A stretch of 64,000 nt of DNA from an uncultured Desulfosarcina sp. (GTDB taxonomy: Bacteria; Desulfobacterota; Desulfobacteria; Desulfobacterales; Desulfosarcinaceae): NCBI RefSeq assembly GCF_963668215.1, contig NZ_OY764190.1, positions 3,038,001-3,102,000 of the forward strand, given 5' to 3'. The notes beneath the pieces were generated by a model. That model worked only from the letters and a program-made list of their open reading frames with translations. It searched no databases and was not told where the DNA came from. The stretch's first letter is position 1. Every line of letters begins with the position of its first letter. The position numbers and the translations under genes are program-made. Shown here in pieces: positions 34,834 to 43,372 of the stretch.

Positions 34834-35833
34834 GGGCGCCGTTTCCTCCTGCGATCCATCCGTAAATACCGCGTTTGGCGAACAGCACCACAAAAACCAG
34901 AAATGGCCCCAGATAGACCATCCAGTGTTCGGTGTAGATGGACAGGATCTCTTCGGCCAACAGCAGGGCCACGGCTCCCAGTACCGGCCCGAAAAGGGTT
35001 CCCATACCGCCGAGCAGCACCATGACCAGAATTTCTCCGGAGCGGGTCCAGTGCATGAGGCCGGGGCTGACGTATTCGGTCTGGTTGGCAATCAGGGCGC
35101 CTGCCAGTCCGGCGCCGGCCCCGGCGATGATGAAACAGACCAGCCGGTATCGGAAGGTGGGAAAGCCCAGCGATTTCATGCGTCGTTCGTTTTCCCGGCA
35201 CCCCTTGACGACCATCCCGAAGCGGGCCGTGGCCAGTCGAAAGGAAAGAAAGAGAAAAATGGCCAGGGCCGCCAGGCACAGGTAATAAAACTGGACGTCG
35301 CTTGCCAGATCGAGGCCGGGAAAGGTGTTGCGCGAAAAGAGGCTGATGCCGTCATCGCCCCCGTAGGCTTCCAGGGAAACAAAGAAGTAGTAAAGCATCT
35401 GGGCAAAGGCCAGGGTGATCATGATAAAATGCATGCCGGTGGTGCGCAGGCTCAGGGCGCCCACCACCATAGCCGCGGCGGCGGACAGCGCCACGGCGGC
35501 CGGCCAGACCACCAGACCGTTTTCGCTGCCGCTGATGATAATCGGCCAGGTGAGAACAGGGAGGTTCTCCAGGCTATGAAAGGAGGAAATACAGACCACA
35601 TAGGCGCCGATGCCGAAAAAAGCGGCGTGCCCCAAACTCACCATGCCGCCCAACCCCAGCATCAGGTCGAGGCTGACCGCGGCCAGGGCATAGATCAAAA
35701 TGCGGCTGAAAAGGGTAATCAGATAAGCTTCGTCGATCATTTGCGCGACGGGCGGAAGCGCCAGGAGCAGCAGGGCAGCTGCGGCTACGATCAGGGTCTT
35801 GCGATTCGGAAAGCGGGACGGAAAGGTTTTCAT
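34826..35833 (-). CDS. livM: Branched-chain amino acid ABC transporter permease
   Basis: 335 residues from ATG 35833; the open frame upstream (to 35947) overlaps livH and is not used. About nine hydrophobic helices, with the family segment LGGMVSLGHAAFFGIGAYV and the EAA-like loop before the end (RYRLVCFIIAGAGAGLAGAL). Forms the translocation channel with LivH. Ends within the livG start. Confidence 0.92.
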   Translation of the reverse strand: MKTFPSRFPNRKTLIVAAAALLLLALPPVAQMIDEAYLITLFSRILIYALAAVSLDLMLGLGGMVSLGHAAFFGIGAYVVCISSFHSLENLPVLTWPIIISGSENGLVVWPAAVALSAAAAMVVGALSLRTTGMHFIMITLAFAQMLYYFFVSLEAYGGDDGISLFSRNTFPGLDLASDVQFYYLCLAALAIFLFLSFRLATARFGMVVKGCRENERRMKSLGFPTFRYRLVCFIIAGAGAGLAGALIANQTEYVSPGLMHWTRSGEILVMVLLGGMGTLFGPVLGAVALLLAEEILSIYTEHWMVYLGPFLVFVVLFAKRGIYGWIAGGNGAHG

Positions 35834-35843
35834 GCGTATTTTA

Positions 35844-36758
35844 TCAACGTATACTGGGCAGCAGTCCTTTCGGACGCCACACCAGAATCGCCGCCATGAG
35901 AATATAGACCGACATGGATGCCAGCGAAGCCGCCACGCCGTCGGCATAGGCGGCGCTGAAAATCGTTCTCAAGAGCATCGGGAGAAAAGCGCGGCCAAGG
36001 GTGTCCACCAGCCCTACCAGCAGGGCGCCGACCAGAGCGCCGCGGATAGATCCGATGCCGCCGATGACGATCACGACGAAGGTCAGGATCAAAACGCTTT
36101 CGCCCATCCCGGCTTCCACCGCGAGGATGGGACCGGCCATGACGCCCGCCAGGCCGGCCAGAAGGGTTCCCAGGCCGAAAACCAGGGTGTAGAGCAGGCG
36201 GATGTTCACGCCCAGGGCTGCGGCCATTTCCCGGTTGCTGGCCCCGGCACGGATCTGCATGCCCAGACGGGTGCGGGTGAACAGCAGGTAGAGCAGTACG
36301 CCAACGATGATGCCCACGACGATGACGGCGATGCGGTAGCTGGGGTAGGGGACGCCGTGGATGATTTCGACGCTTCCCGCCAGCCACGAAGGCACATCCA
36401 TAAACAGCGGCTGACGTCCCCAGACGATGCGCGTCAGTTCGTTGAAGAACATGATCAGACCGAAGGTGGCCAAAACCTGATCGAGGTGCTCTTTCTTGTA
36501 GAGACGGCGCAGCACCAGGAGCTCGACCAGCATGCCCGCCAGGGCCGAAGCCGGTAGGGCGGCCATCAGGCCCAGCAGGAACGAGCCGGTGCGTGCGGCG
36601 ACGGTCGCGCCGACATAGGCCCCAATCATGTAAAAGGAACCATGGGCCAGGTTGATCACCTGCATGATACCGAAGACCAGGGTCAGACCGGCGGACATGA
36701 GAAATAGCATGATGCCGAGCTGGAGGCCGTTGAGGAGTTGTTCGATGAAAAGGAGCAC
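35844..36758 (-). CDS. livH: Branched-chain amino acid ABC transporter permease
   Basis: 304 residues, eight or so membrane helices with INLAHGSFYMIGAYVG near the start, the LivH hallmark, and GGIGSIRGALVGALLVG near the end. The start is a GTG at 36758 that overlaps the stop of the binding-protein gene by one base (TAGTG), so it is translationally coupled. Confidence 0.92.
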   Translation of the reverse strand: MLLFIEQLLNGLQLGIMLFLMSAGLTLVFGIMQVINLAHGSFYMIGAYVGATVAARTGSFLLGLMAALPASALAGMLVELLVLRRLYKKEHLDQVLATFGLIMFFNELTRIVWGRQPLFMDVPSWLAGSVEIIHGVPYPSYRIAVIVVGIIVGVLLYLLFTRTRLGMQIRAGASNREMAAALGVNIRLLYTLVFGLGTLLAGLAGVMAGPILAVEAGMGESVLILTFVVIVIGGIGSIRGALVGALLVGLVDTLGRAFLPMLLRTIFSAAYADGVAASLASMSVYILMAAILVWRPKGLLPSIR

Positions 36759-37924
36759 TATTTCATCTTACACTGTTCGACGTAAACATTGCTATGATCC
36801 TTGAACACCGCCTTGACCGTCCGGTTGGTGTAGGTACCGTCGGCGGCCTTGACCACTTCGCGGATATAGATGTCCTGGATTGGGTGCTGGTTGGCGGAAA
36901 AAGCGAATTTTCCCCGGACAGTGTCGAAGTCGGCCTTGCGGACGGCCTCACGCAGGGCATCCAGATCACTCACATTGCCGTCCACCTGTTTCAGGGCGCT
37001 GCCCAGCAGACGGGCGGCATCATACCCCTGGCTGGCGTAAAGCGTAGGGGTGCGGCCGTAGGTTTGCCTGAAGGCGGCCACAAACTGCCGGTTGGCCGGA
37101 TTGTCCAGATCGTGGGACCACTGGGAGCCGTTCTTGACGCCCAGGGCTGCGTCTTTGACCGCCTGCAGCAGGCGCTCGTCAAAGGAAAAAGCCGGTCCGA
37201 ATACCGGGATGGTCTGGTTCAGGCCCGCCTGGGCGTATTGCTTGAGGAAGTTGATGCCCATGCCGCCCGGCAAAAAGAAGTAGACGGCATCGGGACCGGC
37301 GGCGCGCAGGGCGGCAATCTCCGCGGCGTAGTCCGACTGGCCCAGCTTGGTGTAGACCTCGCCGGTTATCGCCCCTTGGTAGTAGCGCTTGAATCCGTTC
37401 AGATGGTCCTTGCCGGCCGGATAGTTAGGGGCCAGCAGGTAGACCTTCTTGAACCCGGAGTCGTTCACATACTTGCCCACCACCTCGTCTATGTTGTCAT
37501 TCTGGTAGGCCACGTTGAAGTAGTTTTTGTGGCAGCCCTTGCCGGCCAGCAGCGATGGCCCGGCATTGGCACTGACATAGATCACATCCTGCTGCACCAC
37601 TTTGGGAACCACGGCGATGGCCACATTGGAAAAAACGATACCGGTGAGAATTTTCACCTTGTCGCGTTTGATGAAACGGTCGGCGATCTGTTTCGCTTTT
37701 TCCGGCTTGCGGCCGTCGTCATCCACGAGAAGTTCCACCGGGATGCCGCCCAACTTGCCGCCTTCCTGGTCGATGGCCAGTTGGAAGCCGTCCCGAATTT
37801 CCTCGCCCAGATAGCCGGCTTTGGTGGACAACGTGGTAATCATGCCGATTTTAACCAACTCCAGCGCCAGGGCCGGAGCCGTCAGCATCAAAATCATCAT
37901 CCCCGCAATCAGCAGTCGTTTCAT
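36758..37924 (-). CDS. Periplasmic substrate-binding protein of the liv transporter
   Basis: 388 residues. A signal peptide (about 1-20, ending APALA) precedes a type I periplasmic-binding fold opening LVKIGMITTLSTKAGYLG. It captures the ligand and delivers it to LivHM. Members of this family bind branched amino acids, amides, urea or aromatic acids; the pocket residues do not let me choose by eye. First gene of the operon, behind the promoter candidate at 38005-38033. Confidence 0.9.
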   Translation of the reverse strand: MKRLLIAGMMILMLTAPALALELVKIGMITTLSTKAGYLGEEIRDGFQLAIDQEGGKLGGIPVELLVDDDGRKPEKAKQIADRFIKRDKVKILTGIVFSNVAIAVVPKVVQQDVIYVSANAGPSLLAGKGCHKNYFNVAYQNDNIDEVVGKYVNDSGFKKVYLLAPNYPAGKDHLNGFKRYYQGAITGEVYTKLGQSDYAAEIAALRAAGPDAVYFFLPGGMGINFLKQYAQAGLNQTIPVFGPAFSFDERLLQAVKDAALGVKNGSQWSHDLDNPANRQFVAAFRQTYGRTPTLYASQGYDAARLLGSALKQVDGNVSDLDALREAVRKADFDTVRGKFAFSANQHPIQDIYIREVVKAADGTYTNRTVKAVFKDHSNVYVEQCKMK

Positions 37925-38004
37925 TGCCTTTCCCCCTTGTTTCAGATCGGATTCTCATGTATCGCGCATCGTTTTTGAACCGCGACTTTCTATCGAAACG
38001 TTAC

Positions 38005-38033
38005 TATATATAGAAACAAGAGGGGATATGCAA
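38005..38033 (-). promoter_or_regulatory. Candidate sigma-70 promoter of the liv operon
   Basis: On the minus strand TTGCAT (38033-38028) stands 17 bp before TATATA (38010-38005). It is about 80 bp upstream of the binding-protein ATG and in an AT-rich stretch. Confidence 0.45.
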
Positions 38034-38084
38034 GCACAAATTTGTCCACGAGGAAAAATCGGCCGGCGGTCCTTTTGAAAAGTG

Positions 38085-38369
38085 CTACCAGCAAAAAGTA
38101 ATTCCCGCCTTGGCGGCCGTATTTCCATCATGGAAGGAAGAGGACACCCCGGCATTGAGCATCACGTTTTCGTTGATGATGTGAAAGTAGCCTAAAGCAG
38201 CGGCTGTCGCCTCCTTGTAGATCCCGGCGCCGATGGCCACCTGATTCCGGCCGGTGGCGCGGGGATTGGGGTGCAGACCGGAAAAGGCGGCAGCCATGGC
38301 TCCGATTTCGTCCATACGGTTGTCCAGGTCGGCCACATCCTGCTCCAGGTTGGTCACCCGTGCCTCCAT
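38085..38369 (-). pseudogene. Orphan YadA-type membrane anchor
   Basis: 94 residues that read as the C-terminal stalk and beta-barrel of a trimeric autotransporter adhesin: coiled-coil EARVTNLEQDVADLDNRMDE, then GLHPNPRATGRNQVAIGAG and the terminal strands ending AGITFCW. A stop codon lies eight codons upstream of the ATG, and there is no signal peptide or passenger. Such an anchor cannot be exported alone, so it is probably the remnant of a larger adhesin. An unrecognised upstream frameshift is possible, but no passenger sequence is seen nearby. Confidence 0.65.
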
Positions 38370-38497
38370 AGCGCTCGTATCCAGACAATCGATGGATGCT
38401 TAAACGTGGGAGAAGACGATCAGGGGGGTTCGGCTTATTTCCCGGAAGTGCTGCGGGCAGGGTAAAGCCGATTGGTTATGCACCCCGCCGGCTGCTG

Positions 38498-39313
38498 TCA
38501 GCCGGCTACCGGATTTTTGGACCAGGCGATGAAGCGGATGCCCAGCTTTTTTAATTCGCGGAACGACATTCCCTTGCGGATGCCGGCGAATACCGGGTCC
38601 GGGGCGACGACCTGACAGCCGGCCAGCACATCCGCGCCATGGGAAAAAAGGACGGGCGACATCGGTGTGGTGGGGCCGATGACAATGGTATAGGCTTGTG
38701 TGGATTTTTCCAGGTAGGTCGCCATGGCGCGGGTAATCAGGGTGGTGCCCGTCAGGCCGAGCACCTTGCAGCGGCCCAAGATATCGTCCCACTGCTCCGG
38801 CGGTGTTCCCCCGCCAACCTTTTTGAGTTCGAACAGGTGCAGCGCTTTGACCTGGCCGCGGAGCCAGCCGGTAAAGGGAAAGTCGCCCACCAGCACGGTT
38901 TCCTCATTTTTGCCTTTCTCGGCCATGATGCGCGAGGCTTCGATATTCGGCTGGTTTTGGGGCGGAATCATGCCTGCATTCAGGGCTGCCGCCCCCAGGC
39001 TGATGGAAAAGGCACCGGGTTCTTTCAGTTCTTCGGCCGCCTCGCACAAAGGCTTGCCGATCAGATCGTCGACCATGCTGCGTTCTTCAACCGTCGGCAC
39101 GGCACCCAGCGTGGAGGCCAGGCCTACGCAGGCAGACCCATTGTCCTCGGCCCGGACGCCGATGAAATGGGAACCCACGGCAATATCCGAAATGATCGCC
39201 GAGGGATTGTCCATGGAAAGAAGAAGACCGTCAATCAGTTTGCTTTCGCTTCCTTCGGCACATCGTTCCACAGGAGATGCAACGTGGCCGTTGTGGCTGC
39301 ATTGGCAGGGCAT
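38498..39313 (-). CDS. DUF364 family protein (putative metal-chelation/Rossmann-like)
   Basis: About 271 residues from the ATG at 39313 (AGGA eight bases upstream); the frame extends to 39526 without family-like sequence. The C-terminal half contains ILGRCKVLGLTGTTLITRAM and PTTPMSPVLFSHGADVLAG, typical of DUF364, a family with an enolase-like N-terminal and Rossmann-like C-terminal region suggested to bind heavy metals. The reaction is unknown. A perfect 8-bp stem (38487-38494 with 38499-38506) overlaps the stop. Confidence 0.7.
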   Translation of the reverse strand: MPCQCSHNGHVASPVERCAEGSESKLIDGLLLSMDNPSAIISDIAVGSHFIGVRAEDNGSACVGLASTLGAVPTVEERSMVDDLIGKPLCEAAEELKEPGAFSISLGAAALNAGMIPPQNQPNIEASRIMAEKGKNEETVLVGDFPFTGWLRGQVKALHLFELKKVGGGTPPEQWDDILGRCKVLGLTGTTLITRAMATYLEKSTQAYTIVIGPTTPMSPVLFSHGADVLAGCQVVAPDPVFAGIRKGMSFRELKKLGIRFIAWSKNPVAG

Positions 39314-39536
39314 GAGGCGTATCCTGGAAAAGATTGGGGGATTGTCCGATGAATGCTGTCCCAACCGCCGGCCTGGCAGACAAAACGCCTGCGATTGGAT
39401 GGCATGCGTGGTTGAGAAGAGCGCCATCAGGTTCTGTGCCTTGCAAATCAAGCGGAATTGTCCGATATTGTCAAGTACGAACTTGTGCATATTGGAAATC
39501 GCCAACAACTGCTGAAAGTAATCCAAAAGTTAAACA

Positions 39537-39950
39537 ATGCTTGAAATCAACAACCAGCTGTCCCTTCCGGACGAAGAAATCGAGATGATTGCCATCCGTG
39601 CCCAGGGTGCCGGCGGACAGAATGTGAACAAGGTGGCTTCGGCGGTGCACCTGCGGTTCGACATCCGGTCTTCCTCCCTGCCGGAAACCGTCAAGGCAAG
39701 GTTGATGTGCATTTCGGATCGGCGCATTTCGAAAAGCGGCGTCATCGTGATCAAGGCCCAGGAACACCGGACATTCGAGAAAAACCGCGAGGCGGCCCGG
39801 CAGCGCCTGGCGGAGTTGATCGGAAATGCAACGGTCAAACTCAAAAAGCGCAGGCCCACGCGTCCCACCCGCAGTGCGGTACGGCGGCGGATGGACAGCA
39901 AGACGCACCGGGGCAGGGTGAAGGTGCTGCGGCGCAAAGTGACCTCATAA
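39537..39950 (+). CDS. arfB: Ribosome rescue hydrolase ArfB (YaeJ)
   Basis: 137 residues. The peptidyl-tRNA hydrolysis motif Gly-Gly-Gln is seen in RAQGAGGQNVNKVASAVHLR, and the basic C-terminal tail (KKRRPTRPTRSAVRRR) is the part that enters the empty mRNA channel. It releases stalled ribosomes without a stop codon. It lies 7 bp before yciH and probably shares its transcript. Confidence 0.92.
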   Translation: MLEINNQLSLPDEEIEMIAIRAQGAGGQNVNKVASAVHLRFDIRSSSLPETVKARLMCISDRRISKSGVIVIKAQEHRTFEKNREAARQRLAELIGNATVKLKKRRPTRPTRSAVRRRMDSKTHRGRVKVLRRKVTS

Positions 39951-39957
39951 GGATGAT

Positions 39958-40323
39958 ATGAAACGCTTCGAAGAGAATAATTCGCGACTGGTCTACTCCA
40001 CCGAACACGGCCGCACATGTCCTGTATGCAAAAAGAATCTCGACCGCTGCACCTGCGGCAAGAAAAGCCCGCAGCCGTCCGACGACGGCATCGTAAGGGT
40101 TAGCCGGGCCACCAAGGGCCGCAAAGGCAAAGGCGTGTCCGTAATCACCGGCATTCCGGAGAATGACGGCCAGTTGAAGCAGATCGCCAAAACCCTCAAA
40201 CAGAAATGCGGCAGCGGAGGGACGGTAAAAAACGGCACCATCGAGATCCAGGGCGACCACCGGGATCTGCTGGTAAGTGAACTGAAAACGATGGGATATA
40301 CGGTTCGTCGCTCGGGAGGATGA
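39958..40323 (+). CDS. yciH: SUI1/YciH-family translation factor
   Basis: 121 residues. An N-terminal Cys-rich segment (CPVCKKNLDRCTCG, a possible zinc site) precedes a SUI1/eIF1 domain (KGRKGKGVSVITGIP ... GGTVKNGTIEIQGDH). Bacterial YciH influences start-codon selection. Preceded by an AAGGA site and located directly after arfB. Confidence 0.9.
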   Translation: MKRFEENNSRLVYSTEHGRTCPVCKKNLDRCTCGKKSPQPSDDGIVRVSRATKGRKGKGVSVITGIPENDGQLKQIAKTLKQKCGSGGTVKNGTIEIQGDHRDLLVSELKTMGYTVRRSGG

Positions 40324-40381
40324 CGCCCCAGAGGACGGAAGCCGGAGAAAACAAACGGTACCAAGAGCGAAAATCGATAAA

Positions 40382-41083
40382 ATGAGCAAAGAAGACAACG
40401 ATTCGATAACATACTTTCAAGCCATCATTTTCGATCTGGATGGCACCCTGCTCAATACCCTGGACGACATTGCCGATTCGGTGAACCGAATGCTGGCGGA
40501 AGAGGGTTTGCCGACGCATACCGTCGATGCCTATCGTTTTTTTATCGGCAATGGCTGGCGGATGCTCGTTACCCGTGCCCTGCCTGAAGACGAGCGCTCG
40601 GATGAACGGATCGACGCCTGCGTGGAACGATCACGGGAAATTTACCACGAAAACTGGAACCGCAAGACCCGGGTTTACGAGGGTATTGCCGATCTGATGG
40701 ACCGATTGCAGGAAAGAGGCCTTCCTCTGGCAGTATTGTCCAACAAACCCCATGATTTCGCCCTGCGATACGCCGGGGCATACCTGGGCCAGTGGAAATT
40801 CGAAGCGATCCTGGGATACAGCGACCGCTTTCCCCCCAAACCGGATCCGACCGCAGCGCTGGAGATTGCTGGAAGGATTGACGTTGCGCCAGAGAACTTT
40901 CTTTTTGTGGGCGACAGCGCCGTGGACATGCAAACGGCCCATGCTGCCGGCATGCATGCCGTGGGCACCGCGTGGGGATTCAGGGGTGCCGGGGAACTGC
41001 GGGACAACGGATGCCGCACGCTGGTCCGGCATCCGTTGGAAATTCTGCCGCTGCTGGATTTATCTCACCGGCCCGATCCTTGA
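40382..41083 (+). CDS. gph: HAD-family phosphatase, phosphoglycolate phosphatase-like
   Basis: 233 residues. HAD motif I is FDLDGTLLNTLDD with the nucleophile Asp, a helical cap follows (about 25-100), then motif II LSNKP, motif III Lys in PPKPDP and motif IV FVGDSAVD. This is the Gph/PGP arrangement, removing phosphate from 2-phosphoglycolate, though relatives act on other sugar phosphates. It follows yciH by 58 bp. Confidence 0.85.
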   Translation: MSKEDNDSITYFQAIIFDLDGTLLNTLDDIADSVNRMLAEEGLPTHTVDAYRFFIGNGWRMLVTRALPEDERSDERIDACVERSREIYHENWNRKTRVYEGIADLMDRLQERGLPLAVLSNKPHDFALRYAGAYLGQWKFEAILGYSDRFPPKPDPTAALEIAGRIDVAPENFLFVGDSAVDMQTAHAAGMHAVGTAWGFRGAGELRDNGCRTLVRHPLEILPLLDLSHRPDP

Positions 41084-41107
41084 CGACTTCGCAGGAAGAC
41101 CGATTTT

Positions 41108-41545
41108 CTAGTCGATGGGATATCCGGCCTTTTCCCAGGCTTTCCAACCGCCGGCCATGGATTTCACGTTTTTATAGCCCATGCGGCAAAGGGTGCAGGA
41201 AGAGAGACAGGATCGTCCGCCGGTTTTACAGTACATAACAATGTTCTGGTTCTTGTCGGGAACCTGTTTGTCGATTTTGAACTCCAGGAGGCCCCGGGGA
41301 ATATTTACGGCTCCGGGGACGTGGCCCATTTTATATTCCTTGGGTTCCCGACAGTCGATGAACAGGTATTCCCCCCCATCGAGGATTTCCTTGGCCTCGG
41401 ATACCGTAATTTCACAGACGTTCTTTTTGGCCTCCTGTACCAGATCGTCGGCTGTCATGTCCGTTTTCTGGGTAGTCGCGCACCCACCGACGACCAATCC
41501 CAACGCAAGAATCAGAGCAATGGCCAGGTGTGTCAATCGTTTCAT
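41108..41545 (-). CDS. Rhodanese-domain lipoprotein
   Basis: 145 residues. A lipoprotein signal with Cys22 after LVVGG is followed by a single rhodanese domain with active-site loop CKTGGRS (Cys106). It should move sulfane sulfur or bind redox sulfur species in the periplasm. The gene starts 98 bp past the cytochrome gene in the same direction, so it may share the message of the cytochrome operon. Confidence 0.88.
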   Translation of the reverse strand: MKRLTHLAIALILALGLVVGGCATTQKTDMTADDLVQEAKKNVCEITVSEAKEILDGGEYLFIDCREPKEYKMGHVPGAVNIPRGLLEFKIDKQVPDKNQNIVMYCKTGGRSCLSSCTLCRMGYKNVKSMAGGWKAWEKAGYPID

Positions 41546-41643
41546 CGTCTTCCCTCCTTTTTTAGCGATCCGTTCAAATGGTGGGCGAATGGGCCCCTTT
41601 CAGTGCCTTTTCAGTAACTATCACCCCTCGTACAACATCGAGA

Positions 41644-42759
41644 CTACTCGGCAACTTTCGCTGGCACCTGATCTTCAGCCACGATCACGGTTCGGTTGGC
41701 ATTGAGATATTTGGGAATCACGTCCTTTTCCAACAGGAACAGGCTTGCCTTGCCATGACAGGCGTTGCAAGATGCGTTTTGAGGCGTTTTGCGTTGAATG
41801 TTGTGTGGCGTGGTCATTTTCCAGGTGGGCAGCGCATCGAACTTCGCAAGCCCATTATCCACGTAGAACTTGAACGAATCCTGGTCCACCGGAACATGCC
41901 GCAAGGTAACGTACTTTTCCGGCCGCCGCTGGGATTTAAGCGGGTTCAGGCCGATTTTGAAATCCATCGTCGATGCCTCGGTCTTAAAATATTTCAAGCC
42001 CTGCTTATCTTTCCCGAAGTGGCAGGCGGTGCAGTTTTTATAGGGCATGGCGTGGCAGACCTGGCAACTGACCCGATCCTTGTGCTGCTGGTGCTGTTCT
42101 TTATTTTCTGCGTCCGCGGCATAGATCGTTTCGTGGCAATCGAGACACTTGGGTGCGTTTTCCACCTCGTAGCGGTTGGCGTAATCCTTTCCGTCGCCGT
42201 GCATCTCATCGGCCGTATGGCACTTATTGCATTTGAAATACTTTCCCTTGTGCACGTCCGGTGGAATGCCCTTGTTCTTGCCCATATACTCTTTTTCGAT
42301 GCGGCTGCCATGGCAGGCCGTGCATACGGTATGCATGGGCGGTCTTCTCTGAAAAAGATGACTTTCCAGCAACCCGCCTTCCACGGCCTCCGGCCGGCTT
42401 ACATGACATTGTCCGCAGCTGCTGTGGCAGGAGGTGCAATGGGCTTCGCGGGCTGCATCTACTTTTTCAAACACGGCCGAATCCCCGCTGGCGCGTGCAC
42501 CGATAATTTTTTTGAACGGGGCGAGGCTGACGTGCAGGCTGCTCTGATAATGCTCGGCGATGTCTTCATGGCAGGACCCGCAGGTTTCCGTGGGATCCGG
42601 ATAGGATGGGTCCTTGACAACGCCGACATGCGCCTTTTTCCAGTCCGGCTCGCTCGGGTCGCCGCCGTGGCACTCCTCGCAGCCCATTTCTCCGTGGTTT
42701 TCGTCTTCGGCGAACTCACTGTCGACATAAATCTTTTCGTGCGGCGCCAACGGCGTCAC
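41644..42759 (-). CDS. Decahaem c-type cytochrome part (no signal peptide; continuation of the upstream frame)
   Basis: 371 residues from a GTG, with ten CxxCH haem sites: CEECH, CGSCH, CTSCH, CGQCH, CTACH, CNKCH, CLDCH, CQVCH, CTACH and CNACH. A c-type cytochrome needs export for haem attachment, yet this frame has no signal peptide. It is in the same frame as the one-haem exported peptide upstream, separated by one TGA and three codons. I infer that both make one 446-residue, eleven-haem protein if the TGA is read through. It would carry electrons in the periplasm or outer membrane. Two other genes (NifX-like upstream, rhodanese lipoprotein downstream) lie in line. Confidence 0.85.
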   Translation of the reverse strand: MTPLAPHEKIYVDSEFAEDENHGEMGCEECHGGDPSEPDWKKAHVGVVKDPSYPDPTETCGSCHEDIAEHYQSSLHVSLAPFKKIIGARASGDSAVFEKVDAAREAHCTSCHSSCGQCHVSRPEAVEGGLLESHLFQRRPPMHTVCTACHGSRIEKEYMGKNKGIPPDVHKGKYFKCNKCHTADEMHGDGKDYANRYEVENAPKCLDCHETIYAADAENKEQHQQHKDRVSCQVCHAMPYKNCTACHFGKDKQGLKYFKTEASTMDFKIGLNPLKSQRRPEKYVTLRHVPVDQDSFKFYVDNGLAKFDALPTWKMTTPHNIQRKTPQNASCNACHGKASLFLLEKDVIPKYLNANRTVIVAEDQVPAKVAE

Positions 42760-42771
42760 TGCACCGCCTCA
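42739..42771 (-). promoter_or_regulatory. In-frame TGA followed by a SECIS-like hairpin
   Basis: The TGA (42771-42769) stands in GEG-stop-GGAVTP. Four bases later a hairpin begins: GTGC (42764-42761) with GCAC, a 3-base bulge AGT, then GACGCC with GGCGCC (one A-C mismatch) closing a GTT loop. The loop lies 17 bases after the TGA, within the range known for bacterial SECIS elements, and has a GU. This makes selenocysteine insertion possible. A nonsense mutation or sequencing error remains an alternative. Confidence 0.5.
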
Positions 42772-42984
42772 GCCTTCCCCCTTGGTCTCCTTGGAGGCTC
42801 CGGGTTTGCTCGTTGCCAGCTTGGATATCTCGCGCGTTATTTCGATCAGTTTCCGCGGATTGGTGTGACAGGTAAAGCAGTGGTTCTCGTCTTCGGCGGC
42901 CTGAACGAAGATCGGCTGAGAAAAGAAGAGCAGGCAGGCGGCGATCACCACCCCGCTGACCATGGAAAATTGAATGCTTTTCAT
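42769..42984 (-). CDS. Signal peptide plus one-haem N-terminal part of the multihaem cytochrome
   Basis: 71 residues from the ATG at 42984 (GGAG seven bases upstream). A signal peptide (about 1-29, ending VQAA) is followed by one haem site, CFTCHTNPRKL, and a Lys/Ser/Gly-rich linker ending KGEG at the TGA. On its own it would be an unusually small monohaem protein. It continues in frame into the decahaem part. Its start is 4 bp after the stop of the NifX-like gene, so the two are co-transcribed. Confidence 0.8.
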   Translation of the reverse strand: MKSIQFSMVSGVVIAACLLFFSQPIFVQAAEDENHCFTCHTNPRKLIEITREISKLATSKPGASKETKGEG

Positions 42985-42988
42985 CTCC

Positions 42989-43372
42989 TCACTCCTGCGT
43001 ATGGGTGCTATTGTGGTTTGAAGATCCATGGACCCCTGGCCCATGAAATTTTTCCCGGGATAGTTCTCCGGTCAGATACGCTTTCAGAACGGACTCGATT
43101 TCTCCTGTGATATTGCTGATCAGTTCGATTTTTTTGCCGACAACCAATTTTTCCATAACTTCGCTGATGCCGCTGCAGATGACGACATCCACACCGGATT
43201 TATGAAGAATCGTCAACCGCTCGTTCAAAGAGAGTGCATCGAGGTAGAATTCCTTTCTGTCGACTTCCCGGTCTTTTTCGATATCCACCAGAAGGACCCG
43301 GGTACAGGAATCGAAAACGGGCGAAACTTTCATCCTGAATATGGGAATGGCGACTCGGGTCACAATGATCAC
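42989..43372 (-). CDS. NifX/dinitrogenase iron-molybdenum cofactor-like protein
   Basis: 127 residues, GTG start. An RNase H-like fold is suggested by VAIPIFRMKVSPVFDSCTRVL and GVDVVICSGISEVMEKL, as in the NifX/NafY/MTH1175 cofactor-binding family. Outside nitrogen fixation such proteins are often of unknown role in metal or cluster handling. The His-rich tail (HGPGVHGSSNHNSTH) might bind metal. It leads the cytochrome operon, 4 bp before the signal-peptide frame. Confidence 0.8.
   Translation of the reverse strand: MIIVTRVAIPIFRMKVSPVFDSCTRVLLVDIEKDREVDRKEFYLDALSLNERLTILHKSGVDVVICSGISEVMEKLVVGKKIELISNITGEIESVLKAYLTGELSREKFHGPGVHGSSNHNSTHTQE

Noticed and set aside
33380..37924. liv operon as something unusual
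   Set aside because: All five genes, order and couplings are standard for branched-chain amino acid type transporters.
38487..38506. 8-bp perfect stem at the end of the DUF364 gene as a terminator
   Set aside because: It overlaps the stop codon and has no T run on either side.
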